From the NCBI GenBank assembly GCA_947568835.1, contig OX387602.1:26463021-26527020 (forward strand): a DNA stretch of 64,000 bases, read 5' to 3'. The notes under the pieces are model-generated. The model was given only the letters and a program-made list of their open reading frames with translations, was not told the origin of the DNA and did not search any database. The position numbers were made by a program, and so were the translations under genes. Positions 13,016-24,600 of this stretch are shown here, in pieces; position 1 is the stretch's first letter, and each line of letters begins with the position of its first letter. This DNA is from Protonemura montana (Eukaryota; Arthropoda; Insecta; Plecoptera; Nemouridae).

Positions 13016-14677
13016 ATGAGTTCTGTAAGTAAGCTTTGGTTACATTTATCTTAAGAACGACTGCTTTTACAATCATTCAGGCTGGGAGTGATTTTAGGCC
13101 TATTCCTCAGCCTTGTGATCAACACAGCAACAAATCACAAAAATCTCGTCTTTAAACTCTCCAATTTGTTCGAGTGAAATTATAACGCAATTAAGCTGAA
13201 ATGTTTTCCAGATGACCGATTGCATATATTTTCTGTGTGCCCCTTGATTCCACTCATCTTGTGCATGGGGCAAAGAGCTAGGTAGTTGCAATCTTACTAT
13301 ACACTAGCATAGTTGCCTAGGAACTAACTTTACACGTTTTAATTTGCTACCAATGCTCCCTCGAGTTCACCTATTTACATGTGATAAACTAGTCTCGTTC
13401 ACAGCATTGAGGAACTGTGCTTCACAGCGTAGCTCATTATATGTTGCAAGTAATGGAATGGAAGTGGCGGAGCTTTTGTCATTGTTTAAAAAACCACACT
13501 GTGCTCCAAAACTTCACCCCTTTTGTTAACTAACTCGTAGGTTTTTTTTCCCCAGATATCCAACGTTGAGAATTTGTCCCCTCAAATAATTCGCAGAATT
13601 GTAAAAGAAATGAGCGAGCTGGCGACAAAACCCCCGGAGGGGATTAAAGTTTCCATAAACGATGAAGACGTCACAGATATACAGGCGTCAATTGATGGGC
13701 CTGCAGGCACTCCCTACACTGGGGGAGTTTTCCGAGTGAAACTAGCCCTAGGCAAAGATTTTCCGCAAGCACCACCCAAAGCCTTCTTTTTAACTAAAAT
13801 TTTTCATCCTAATGTGGCTAAGAATGGTGAAATATGCGTAAATACATTAAAAAAAGATTGGAAACCTGACCTTGGTATCAAGCACATACTTCTCGTAAGT
13901 AACCAATGTTGACATTTTACCTTGTGTGTTGCATTTCTTTATCCAAATAACGTTTACGTTTTGTTGATTGTAGACTTGCTTGCTAAAATATCCTTTTTTC
14001 AATAATTCCAGACTGTGAAGTGTTTGCTGATTGTGCCAAATGCCGAGTCGGCCCTAAATGAAGAAGCCGGGAAACTTTTGTTAGATCAATACGAGTGTTA
14101 CTCTCAAAGAGCGAGAATGATGACTGAGATTCACGCAGCGGTAAGTTCCTACTGAACCTCCTTTTCTTGTTCCTATATGAGGGGTTCTGATCATTTCTTA
14201 TTTTCAGTCCCATGGTTGCATTTAGTTATGTCCCCTGCTTTGATTTACAGTATTCGAATTTGAATCTGACTAAAATCATGCCTCCTCATAATAACGTCTC
14301 CTACCAATGGCTAGTACTGCACTCATAAATTGGAAATCATGTAACATGACATTTTTCAAAAATGTTACTGTTTTTAGGATAACTACAGCATATAACTTTC
14401 AAAAGTTTTTTAACCACTCCCCTCTTTATCCCCCCCCCCTCCCCCCTCCCCACCCAATTATTGGGGACAAAAATATTATTATCAAGTTTATGTGGGATTA
14501 TTTTTGTTTGTTTTTTCCTTACAGGCTTCCAAAGTCACCAAATCATGTTCTGCAGATCTTGGGTCAACGTCGTCAGCGGAAGGGCCCCTGGCAAAGAAGC
14601 ACGCGGGAGACAAGAAAATCGCGGCTGATAGGAAAAAGCTAATTAAAGAAAAGAAGCGAACGTTAAAAAGACTATGA
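13016..14677 (+). CDS. UBE2S: Ubiquitin-conjugating enzyme E2 S
   Basis: The E2 that extends Lys11-linked ubiquitin chains on substrates of the APC/C during mitotic exit. Exons: 13016-13024 (only ATGAGTTCT), 13556-13894, 14012-14140, 14525-14677, giving 209 residues (human protein 222). The predicted start MSSISNVENL matches the family start MNSNVENL, which supports the 9-bp first coding exon. The UBC fold shows [13 protein letters not shown] with the catalytic Cys after the HPN motif, and [13 protein letters not shown] as in other UBE2S. The C-terminal tail is Lys-rich and ends KRTLKRL*, close to the Leu-Arg tail that docks UBE2S on the APC/C. The extension after the UBC fold separates it from short E2s. 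The gene follows CENP-E on the same strand, 2.5 kb downstream. Confidence 0.95.
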
Positions 14678-16245
14678 AACATAAATGCACTGCAATTCTT
14701 TAAGTAATAAGAGAGGTCTAGAACTAAAAAAGAAACAAATCAGGTGTGTGCCTAAAATATCAAGAATAGTGTACATACTTTTTCTCTACAATTTACATCA
14801 GATATCAATATATATTCAGTATATGTTACGTACATAATGAATGATTTCTGTATATTTACTTGCTATTCTTTTGAAACCACCTATACCTATTTGTTATTTA
14901 TTTTACTTTACTTGTCAGTCTGAATTTTCTACTTCTTGATTAAGCAAATTACTAATAATATATATATTATATAAGCTATTGTTCATGCTTCATGGAACAC
15001 TTACGTGAAGTTAATATACAAATATGACAATGAGACTCATTTTCAATAATTCTTAGTTGTTATTTAATTTTCTTTTTATGAGTGTTGAATCCCTCGTAAC
15101 TTATACTCAAATCCAACAGCATGACATCCTTTTTATGTATAGGCTACATGCCGATATTTTTCTAAGAACCTTTTTCCATTGCCAACATGGAAAGCATGAA
15201 ATACTGTTGAGCAGAATAGATATTACGGTAAGATTAACTTTTGGTGAGAGTCTGACGGCTCATCTCAATGCTGCTAATGTTACTGCAGGTTTTCTATGGG
15301 ATTTTAAAATTTCCTTCCCAATCTATTAAATAAGGCTTTTTATGCACTACATTTGTGTCCATGACCGAATATTGACAAGATCTTACTCATTGGCATTATG
15401 CATGGCAGCAAACTTAAAAAACTCTATGCTCTGAACTAATTTCAAAGCTAGATATCTTGGGACTTAAAATATATGCTCTTGGTAAGATATGTGTTTGTAA
15501 TGCCACTCTTGGAACACCAAGATCAATTACATCTCAAGTTTTTCGTTCTGTGTGGAGACCATTTTAACTCATTTGAACAAAACATGTTTATGCAGTGTAC
15601 TAGCTGTTTTTTAAGATGGTATCTATTGCAAAAATGGACGTGATCATGTCCATCTGTAAACACAGCATACAACTCGCTGACGAACAACTTGCTGAGAGCT
15701 TGTTATAAAGGTTAAAAAACAATATACAGTTGCCTGGCATCGGGCGGCTCAATGTACTGTAAATGGTGGGTAAAACAAGAGCTCTCGATGTAATTTAAAA
15801 AATAGCATTCTGTCAACATTCAAACCTGGGCTGCAGTATAATACCATCATTATAGATAAAGGAAAGATTTGGTTACTAATCTTACCTTTCTTCTATGGTA
15901 CTACACTACCGTATCGTATCTAAAGTCTATGTCCTCAACCATACTATTCTGCTCCTTTGCAGGAGAAGAGATGCACAATAACAAGGTAGCTGGATTCCAT
16001 CTCTTGGTTCTGGCTTTCAGATGTGTTTAAAAGGAAATCAAATTAACTTTGCCTAAAAATTGTTCAGAGCTTTCCTTGCCTTTTCACAACAACATCAATT
16101 GAAGGTGTAGTTGTCTTCAAGCAACAAGTCAGGGCTTCTTAGAAAGTCTTGTTTCATTTGTACACAAGTTTCTGCCCCATCCCATTTTGACACATCTTTT
16201 TAAAAAAAATTGGCAGTTCATTAGTAAAATTGTATCAAATTTAAA
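14678..16245. other. UBE2S 3' UTR and intergenic region
   Basis: AT-rich with no recognised coding. A donor-like site (ACGgtaaga at 15225-15232) follows a short open frame beginning at 15057. Joining it to the next gene's first coding exon breaks the frame, so at most it is a non-coding 5' exon. An A-rich and pyrimidine-rich stretch precedes 16246. Confidence 0.5.
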
Positions 16246-19200
16246 ATGTTTAAATCTTTCAGCGAGATCCGAGATGTAGTGTCTGTTATTGTTCATTGTC
16301 CAGAAGAAAATTCATACTTACTCGTTCAAGACGGGACTTCTTCAGAACTTTGGATTTTATCTACAGTGTTGCAGTCAAACTCAAATTGGCGGGCTGCGGC
16401 TAGAAAGCTTTTAAAAGAGGTAAACCTGGCTATTATGTGTAATTGAGCGTAATTATTTAGCATTGACCTAAAACCATTTAAGCTGCTGCATATTCCTGAA
16501 ATGGCATTCACTCACTTTTTCGTCCAATGCAAAATGTCAAGTGTGACAGCAAGATTTCATTTCATGCCTTAGATTCTGACACTGGAAACAACTTCCGAAA
16601 ACACGGTAAAGCTGTATAGATTGTGGCTGCCGGATAATGGCCAATTTGTATTACACATTGTTTTCTCTGCATCAGTTTCAGTAGAAGACAAGAGGAAGGT
16701 CAAAGTATCAAATACTTTCAAGGTACCCTTGTTCGTCATTATATTATTTGGCATAATAATTTGGCATTAAATATTTTGTGGTACAATATAACAATTACTC
16801 TGCAAAAATAAAATTTTAAAATAACGATAGTAAAAGAAAATATTTTGACGGATCATTAAAATTTAAATTGATATTTAACAAACTTTCAACACTCTTTACG
16901 TTGTCTTGCAAATTTAGGCTCGGTATAAATTACGATGGGTGACAAACCGCGAGTTGCCTCGTTTGGGTAATACAGAAAGTCTCAAGTCCCAAGAAATTGT
17001 GCACATAATTGCATCGATAAGCGGCGCTGTGTTAGAAATTCCTCGGTCAAAAGGCTACCACCGCAGCTCTCTGCCCCAACCTTCTCAGTCGTGGACTGAC
17101 ATCATTGAGCACGATATGAGGGAAGTCTTGGTGGAGGTTACAGACAAACACTTGTTTGTTCTCGACAAACCTGGCGATAAACTGGCAATTGTTGCTGCAC
17201 GGTCACCGTTTGATCAGCTCATTTCAGGGGCTGGGTTCACTTTGATAGGTATGATTTTCATTTTGTCTACAAAAATTGTTACCTTTCTATTTATTATGTT
17301 TCAAAGACTAAGGTAGCCTAAAGTCGTTTATATTTCTGTTGCCAATTCATGATTGTACCTTCCCCAAGGATAAAATGTGGCCCAAGCATCTGCAAGCGTA
17401 ATCTATGGTAATATGTTGATTCTCTTTTTTGACTATTTTTTCAGACCAAATATCTCTTTACAAAGAGTTCTTATACCGATCTTTTCCAAGCATGTATATG
17501 AGCAAAGAGTGTTTTGCCGAGTTTTGTGCAAGAATAAGTTGGCCAAAAGAAGGAATACCAAATGCATTTCGGTAAGGTGAATATTCCAAAAAGACAAAAT
17601 AATTGCGTCTGCGATCGTGATGTCAAGTCGGGAGTAACTATAACTCGTTTTCACCTCAATGGGTTCATGCCACAGCTATGTGAAAATTACACATTCCAGG
17701 GCAGCAGACATTTTTGACAGAGGCTGTTTATCGTTTCGAGATCTCCTCTACTTCGTAGCTGCCATTGAGCCGAGCACTCCGCACGGAGGGGTCACAGCGG
17801 AACTCAGGTGCCGATACATTTTCCGCTACTTCGACAAAGATTACGATGGTAAACTAGATTCCAAAGAGTTGCGAGAGCTAATTGCACAAGTAAAGAAAAC
17901 AAAGGACGAACCAACTGACGCTGCCGCTGTTAACAAAGAGACTGAATCGCAACTGAAGTGAGGATGAGTACATGAAAAAGTACCCACTGTTATTTATAAA
18001 AAGTGATTAGCAATACATTTTAAACCGTATTATAGGAGTATTGGACTTCAGGCGGATGCACAATTAGCATTGACAGACTTCCTTCATGCAGTCGGAGAGT
18101 TAAAATTTCGTGGCACCTCTCTTGTGTTGAGAGCTCCTACAAGCATGAAGACGCTGTTTAAAGATGCAAAGTATGTGTCGTTATATTTGGAAGCGAAGAC
18201 CTGGGGGTTACATTAGGGTTGACCAATTAACCTCGTTGTAGAGAGGAGGGTGGCAAAGGCGATCTGTCCCGGGCAGCTCCAAAGCAAGCGACCGTAGGAA
18301 GCAAACCATCTAGTGCGGCTGCCTCATCTGCACCAGCAGCAACTGCACCTGCCGCAGCTCCTGCCAGCGCAGCGGGCATGCAACGTTCGTGCTCTGCTTT
18401 CACGCACTTCTTGCCAATTATCCACCCTTTTCTGACTTAGATTTATTTGCCTTTTTTTGCCTGCCTCTTTGCCCATTATGGGTGGAACGTTACATCCCTT
18501 TCTTGCCACAATTCGGGAATGACACGGGCAATGTCCAGTTCTTGCCACATAATGGCGAGGTCAAGAATGGTTCTTGAGTTTGGCTTCTATGGAAGGGGAA
18601 GCAACTATTTTATTTGGCGTAACAGGGTCTTTACGTTGAACCTGAAATACAAAAAATGGTCTATTAAGGTGTTAAGTTGAACTCCAAAAAAGCAGCATAT
18701 TTCTCCCAGGGAAGAACACAGGAGTGCAGCCTGCTGCTGTGGCGGCCGCGGTTACGGCGGCGGCGGCTGCACCAACAGCCTCTATCAAAGTTGACAACGC
18801 AGCCGACTTCACTTTGGCGGCTCACTGTGTCAAGCTAAAAAAGAGTGGCACCTTCATCGACATTGACCAGCTCTACGACATGTCAGGTAAGATTCACAAA
18901 AGTTTTCAGGAAAAATTAGTTGTTTGAATATATTCAATTGGTTTTGCTGATTTTGTTGGAGTTGACCAACAATCGAAATGCAGCGGCTGTGTCCAAGTCT
19001 ACGACCGACATCGAGAAGACGCAGCGCGCGATGCGACTGCTTTCGGATGTAACCTTTGACCCCAAGTCTCCAGCCAACGAGCTGCTGACCGGACTTAAGT
19101 ACTTTGGCCAGGCAATACCGGCATCTACCAAACTCGGTGCCAAGAAGCCCAAGGAAGCCTATACCTGGGGCCAAGTCGACAAGAACGGCTTTGCCAAGTG

Positions 19201-20817
19201 CTTGATTACAGTTTGCAACAATGCCAAGACCTTGCTGAAAGCAGAGCCAAGACTTTTGGAAATACCCACTCCAGCATATATATTAGGTGGGCCAGGTTGC
19301 ATGCAAGAACTTATCTTTTACTGAATAATGTTAACTTTCTAGGAAAGTCACAATTTTCATGAAAAGTTGAGTGTCAGTAAACTTTCCACAGAAAACGTAT
19401 GCTGTTTTTGATGTCTTTTAAAATATTTTGTTTTCGTCTTTTCAAATACACATACCTGAGACAAAATAGATGGAATGGAAAATCAATATGAGTTTATTTA
19501 ATCCCTATAGTATAAATATACAAAGACGGTATTTTCTCTGGCCGGGTCTTGACAAATGTTTCGCAATCATTGGACGGCTCGGTAGGCGACTTCCACGGCA
19601 ACTTCCCTGATCTGATGAACTTTGAGCGGATCCTGTGGCGTTTCGGTCCGTCACTGTCTCCCGGCACCCTGCTCTTCCTGGGGGATTATGTCGACCGTGG
19701 GCCGCACGGCATCGAAGTCATCAGCTACTTGCTGGCGCACAAGGTCCAGTGTCCACGCAAAGTCAAGCTCTTACGAGGAAACCATGAGACACGGGACGTG
19801 CAGAAAATGTTCACTTTCCACACGTACGAGCAGCTTTTATTTCACTGCCTTTTATCGTTAAAAATCTGTGTGGTTCACAGTGACTATATTTATGCCCCTA
19901 ATCTAAACAATGTAATTTTGAAAGATTTTTGCCATCAGCAATATTGGGCAGTAGCTTGCATTGGGGTGAGAACGTGGGTATGCTCGAACACAATTTGGTA
20001 AACGTAATTTTTAGATTATGTCTGAAGTTGACCAACTAAACCACTCGTAGTTGAATTATATCCTCCAGCTTTGTTTTGGAAACACCTTGCTAACATTTGA
20101 ATGAGTATGCACCACATACCCATCATACCCTGGCTGCACACCCCTGGTATTGGGTATCCTACCCTTCCTCACAACCAACCCCACCGAATTTCTCCAGGGA
20201 ATGCATCACAAAGTTTGGCGAGGAGAAAGGCCTGGAGGTTTGGGAAGCGGTAAACGATGTCTTTGATGTGATGCCGATCGCCGCAACAGTCGCAGACAAG
20301 GTGACTAAGCCCTTCACAAATGTCCCAGCCACTTGATCAAACCCACAATCCCTCCTGTCCCCTTGTTGCATTTCAGGTATTCTGCTGCCATGGTGGCATC
20401 CCCCCTCCATGGCTGTGCCCGGTTATTGCGGCTATCAACTCTATCCCAACGCCGTTGCCGAACCCAGACTCTCAGAGTGCCCTGGCATGGGAGCTGCTCT
20501 GGAACGACCCGGTTCGCGCAAAAATGACCGACAATATGGCCATGGAGTTGCTAGCCAACGAGGGTTTTGCAGTTAATGCACGTCGTGGCACTGCCCACGT
20601 CTTCAGCGGGGACGCGCTTGAACGCTTCCTGCGCATTAACAATCTGGCCTACGTTATTCGCGCTCATGAGGTGGCGCAGATTGGGTTCCAGATCCAGCAG
20701 AAGGGAAGGCTGCTGACCGTGTTTTCGTCATCACGCTACTGCGGGGGCAACAACGAGGCGGCTTGTGTCTTGGCTGACCAGAACAAGCTGCGGTTCTTCC
20801 GGCTCGAGCAACAGTGA
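16246..20817 (+). CDS. Composite protein: Nudix-like, EF-hand and PPP phosphatase
   Basis: Exons: 16246-16419, 16573-16722, 16918-17248, 17445-17571, 17700-17957, 18036-18170, 18242-18384 (end uncertain), 18710-18886, 18984-19286, 19586-19823, 20198-20300, 20377-20817, giving 859 residues in one frame. Residues ~6-150 look like a Nudix fold (strand YLLVQD, helix WRAAARKLLKE, then YKLRWVTNRELPRL) but lack the Glu-rich Nudix box. Residues ~220-335 resemble recoverin-like calcium sensors, with one canonical EF loop, DKDYDGKLDSKE (306-317), and a degenerate hand before it. An Ala-rich linker spans ~405-470. The C-terminal third is a PPP Ser/Thr phosphatase with all metal and catalytic motifs: GDFHG (600-604), GDYVDRG (632-638), RGNHE (663-667), CHGG, RAHE and YCGG. 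Calcium-regulated dephosphorylation is an inference. PPEF/rdgC phosphatases carry EF hands C-terminally, so this order differs. The start at 16246 is the first in-frame ATG; a 3' splice site at 16262 would offer an alternative. Confidence 0.8.
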
Positions 20818-21005
20818 TGGGACAACGACTTGACCATCTAGTCACATAGTCTAAATTACATCAGCATAAAGAAGTTCTTGTAAATCTTACCTGCATTTGA
20901 GCCAGTTGCTAAATTCTTGTTTAAAATATATTACCTATCATTGATTTTTTTTTCCAAAGTTAGTATTTTTCTGGAGCTTTCTTTCACTTCTCCAGGGCCA
21001 GTTTG

Positions 21006-21049
21006 TATTACCGTTGAGTGTGTAGCCTATATACTCAATGGTATTACCT
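21006..21049. other. Imperfect inverted repeat (stem-loop)
   Basis: GTATTACCGTTGAGTG and TACTCAATGGTATTAC face each other across about 10 bases. The stem has about 16 pairs, including two G-U type pairs and one mismatch. It lies about 190 bp beyond the phosphatase stop, possibly in the 3' UTR. Function unknown. Confidence 0.5.
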
Positions 21050-21159
21050 ATCCTTGTCACTAACAAATCTGCCGCTTCTCTAGGGCCTTGACAGTTGCAT
21101 TTGCTGACAGGAAAGATGCCTCAAACACTAACTCCAAGGCAAAATTTGACACTCATTTT

Positions 21160-21217
21160 GATCTCATGTTTATTGCAAGAATGCAGCTGATCTCATGTTT
21201 ATTGCAAGAATGCAGCT
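21160..21217. repeat. 29-bp perfect tandem duplication
   Basis: Two adjacent identical copies (21160-21188 and 21189-21217) beginning GATCTCATGTTTATTGCAAG. It is non-coding and looks like a recent slippage-type event. Confidence 0.95.
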
Positions 21218-21632
21218 CATGATCCATTGCGAGCAAGCTATTTTTGACTTTATAATTCAATTAAAGATATTCTGTTAGCTTTCACCATGTAGATATATAC
21301 AGAACAAGTTAATATTTTGATTTGATAAATGAGCTAACATCATAAATAATTCATAGACACCCATTCAAATATTTATGTTGTAAGACGAATGTATTTATAT
21401 TAACTTCGCACCAGCCAAGCATTCGCCAAGCAATGTATTGCACCCCAACCCTCACCAAAAGTGAAATCAATTTTACATTCATCAATATTGTTCACATGCA
21501 GCCATGAAATCCTGTCCAATGCCTCAGGCACTACAGCTTTGTCTGCTATGTATAGTGATATTTTTTATTTATCGCGATAATAAACAGTGTAAAGGTGAAA
21601 AATTAAAAATGTCCAAGCATTGACATGACAAA

Positions 21633-21660
21633 CCCCCCCCCCCCCCCCCCCCCCCCCCCC
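21633..21660. repeat. Homopolymer run of 28 C
   Basis: Twenty-eight consecutive C residues, followed by ACCCTCCC. Its true length is uncertain because such runs are poorly resolved by sequencing. Confidence 0.9.
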
Positions 21661-24600
21661 ACCCTCCCGTCATTGATAATTTAACACATTCCAAGGGTAT
21701 GGTTCATTAAAGTGGTCGTGAATATTTCACCCTCCGTCATTTACGTCAAAGAAGGAACACTTGTGGTCAATTCACGAAAAATTCTACCTCCTACACACCT
21801 GACGCCACGGCTGCATGTAGCCAACCCAAAAGCCGATAACTTTGCTTTCACTCTCCAATTTTTTTCACTGAAGACATTAAAATTTTTTCTAACACATTTC
21901 TTTTTAACACTGTTTAGGTGTCATCAGGACGCCTTTTCACACAAAACGTTCATTGCTTCTTTAATCTAGGGGTTTCCCGACTTCTGTCGCGTCTTCCTCC
22001 TGCGTGGGCTAGCCTAAAAAATGTCTGTGCAGTACAACGCTTTGTTATGTCAAAGCCTTAGCCTTTTATTCAATATTCAAATTTTATACTTGTGTCATAT
22101 GCGTAATCTCGATTACTTCAATTATTTCACGCCCAGGCCAGCACTTGAGCCTCGTCATGAATGAATATGGTGAATGAAAAGTATGTCACCACCGACAGCT
22201 TATTTCAGGAGCATCCGGAATACAATACTTTCTCAAGTGCGAGCCCGGCCGCCCGGCCCTACCGGCTGGTTTCCAAATAACTCGACAGCTTCTTTTCCTG
22301 AGCGATCCAACCCAATCTCTCTGATCTTGTCTCACTCGACTATCTCTGCTCGGCTGCTAATTGCTTCCACTTTGAGACCCATTCATAAAACCTTTGCGAT
22401 GACTTGCACAGACAAATTAATGCACCTTCCAGCACAAGTGGGTCACATTCTAACTTGCCTGCAATAAAAACGCACAACGAAAAGACATTTGGTCTGCACT
22501 CCTACCTGAAAATTGCAGTACTGGAAACCAAAGAGTGCATGATGGTTTTTTACCGGTATCGATTAACATTCCTCTAGCATTTCTTTGCAGACTACCGTTT
22601 CCAGAGATCATTTAAAGAATAAAAATTCTTGTCAGCCGCGTGTCCGCTAATGCACCATCCGACCACCACATGGCATCTACTAGGTATGGGTATGGGTACA
22701 GATTTCTCCCACCTTTTCGGTGCAAGCGCCCTCATAATTCCCGTCGCCCCCGAGGCAAGGTCGTTGTATCCTATCGCCGACGACATTCAGTTCCGGCTGG
22801 CACATTTCTGGGCCAGTATCAAGCGGCTTGTCGAAAAGAGATAGCATGTTTCGATGAAGAGTTGGAGACTAGAGAGCTGGATTGACCAAGCCGCGCTCAT
22901 CGTGGTGGGAATCGAATCCGCTTCCGTGGTGCTGCTTGAGCTCGCGGGGTGACCCCACAAGGCTGACCTGACTCAAGCGAGCCAGAAAGGTCGACGACTC
23001 CAGGCAACTACGCATGCTACGAGGCAGTGGCAGTGTCTGCAAGGAGCTATCGTAGAAATAATTCTTTCGAACGTGGAATACCATCAACATGCAGACTGCC
23101 TGCATGCATGTTGCTTTAATGTAATGATGATGATAAAATCATGCTCGTTTTATAGAATGGCGCATTTGCATCTTGATTCATGTTGGTGTCCTACTTGGCT
23201 GATTGTTGCCGCCGCTCGCATCACGACATCGCTCAATACCTTCGTGCATTAAAGGAGCTTCCGAGTTCCGGTTATAGACCAGATACACCCACGTATGTGG
23301 GAGCGTAGGTATACCTATGCCTACGCTTAGCCAGAGAGATTGCGAACTGGAGTACATCATACAGAAAGCGTGTTCGCGCTAGCGGCCTGACGGAAGGAAT
23401 GCAGACGAAATTAAAATACGTGCCATGACTGTAGAAGTTCAAGTTTGTGAAGAAAACGACAGCCTCTTGCAGCGCAGTGCATTTTGGACGTTTTGCCTAG
23501 CGTCAACGGAATGAATTCGTGATCACGGTTTTCGCAAGTCATTATGTTCGAAAGACGAGGTCTTTGAAAGCCTCCAGACATCCCTTGACGCCTCGACGTC
23601 GTGGTCCTCGGCACCCTTAACATCGCTCTCCCCTGGTTGACGTTGTCGTGTCAATCACCCCTTCCGCCACTCCAGAAGACGGTTTCTCTCATTTGCGTTC
23701 TCGGCTGGTTATATTTAGCTCGAAATCCGGCTATTGGGGTTACGTCACGTAGTTTTTCGTGAAAGTGGGTATGCCATTGGCAAGCAGCAACGACGGCGAC
23801 GGCTGTCTCGGACCCGCCGTACGCAGGGGCGGCACGCAGCGTAAGGTTGGTGGCCGAGATTGCAGACGGATGTGCCAGTGAGCCGCCGCTAGCGGCCTTG
23901 GCTTCGACGTGCAAGATCTAGGTCAGGGTCTTGCCTAGTGTCTCGTTCCCCACGTGCTGCCGGCGACTCTGGCCGGACCCCCGGTTGGGATCCAGCTACG
24001 CAGACTTGTGCTACAAGATCGATGAACTCGGAGGAAATCAGGAATTCTATCGCGCGGCCTCCACTCCCCCACAAGCAAGGCAATGTGCTAAGACGAGTCC
24101 TTAGTAGTCTTGCTGGGAAATCTGGTCTTAGAGTAATATCTGGAACCGAGTAAAGGTGGTTGCTACAGACTTCGCGTAGTTAATTCCCGTGTAAAAAGTC
24201 CTTAGCTGCCCGGATATTCCAATCCGTCACAGATAGGCTACCGGATTCATCATATAGGCGTACAGTACGAGAGAAATTCTCTATATCCTTGTCGAGTTTG
24301 GATTGGTCGATGAGACCAGGTGAAGATGTTACATGATTGGTGCAATTAGAAAGTGTTAGTGTCGCGAGCGGATATCGGCAATGGTTAGTACGGTGCGAGC
24401 TTTGCGTACGGAGGCATCGCGCCGCACGGGACACTGAAAACTGCATAGCCACGCACGGATAATCTCTAAAAAATTGTGCGCACAAGTTTTACACGAGTGA
24501 ACACAGTGCGATTTTCAGTGGGCATTTCGACATTCCACGGACGTCGTGCATTTGTTTTGTTAGGCAAAGGAGTTCGGAGGTATTCGGATGACATCAGACG

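Noticed and set aside
15057-15329. Open frame of 90 codons before the phosphatase gene
   Set aside because: No family match. Joining its donor-like site to the exon at 16263 breaks the reading frame, and the in-phase frame is stopped.
22890-22925. TTCGATTCC-like tRNA B-box on the minus strand
   Set aside because: No acceptor or T-stem pairing could be built around it, and no A-box lies at the right distance.
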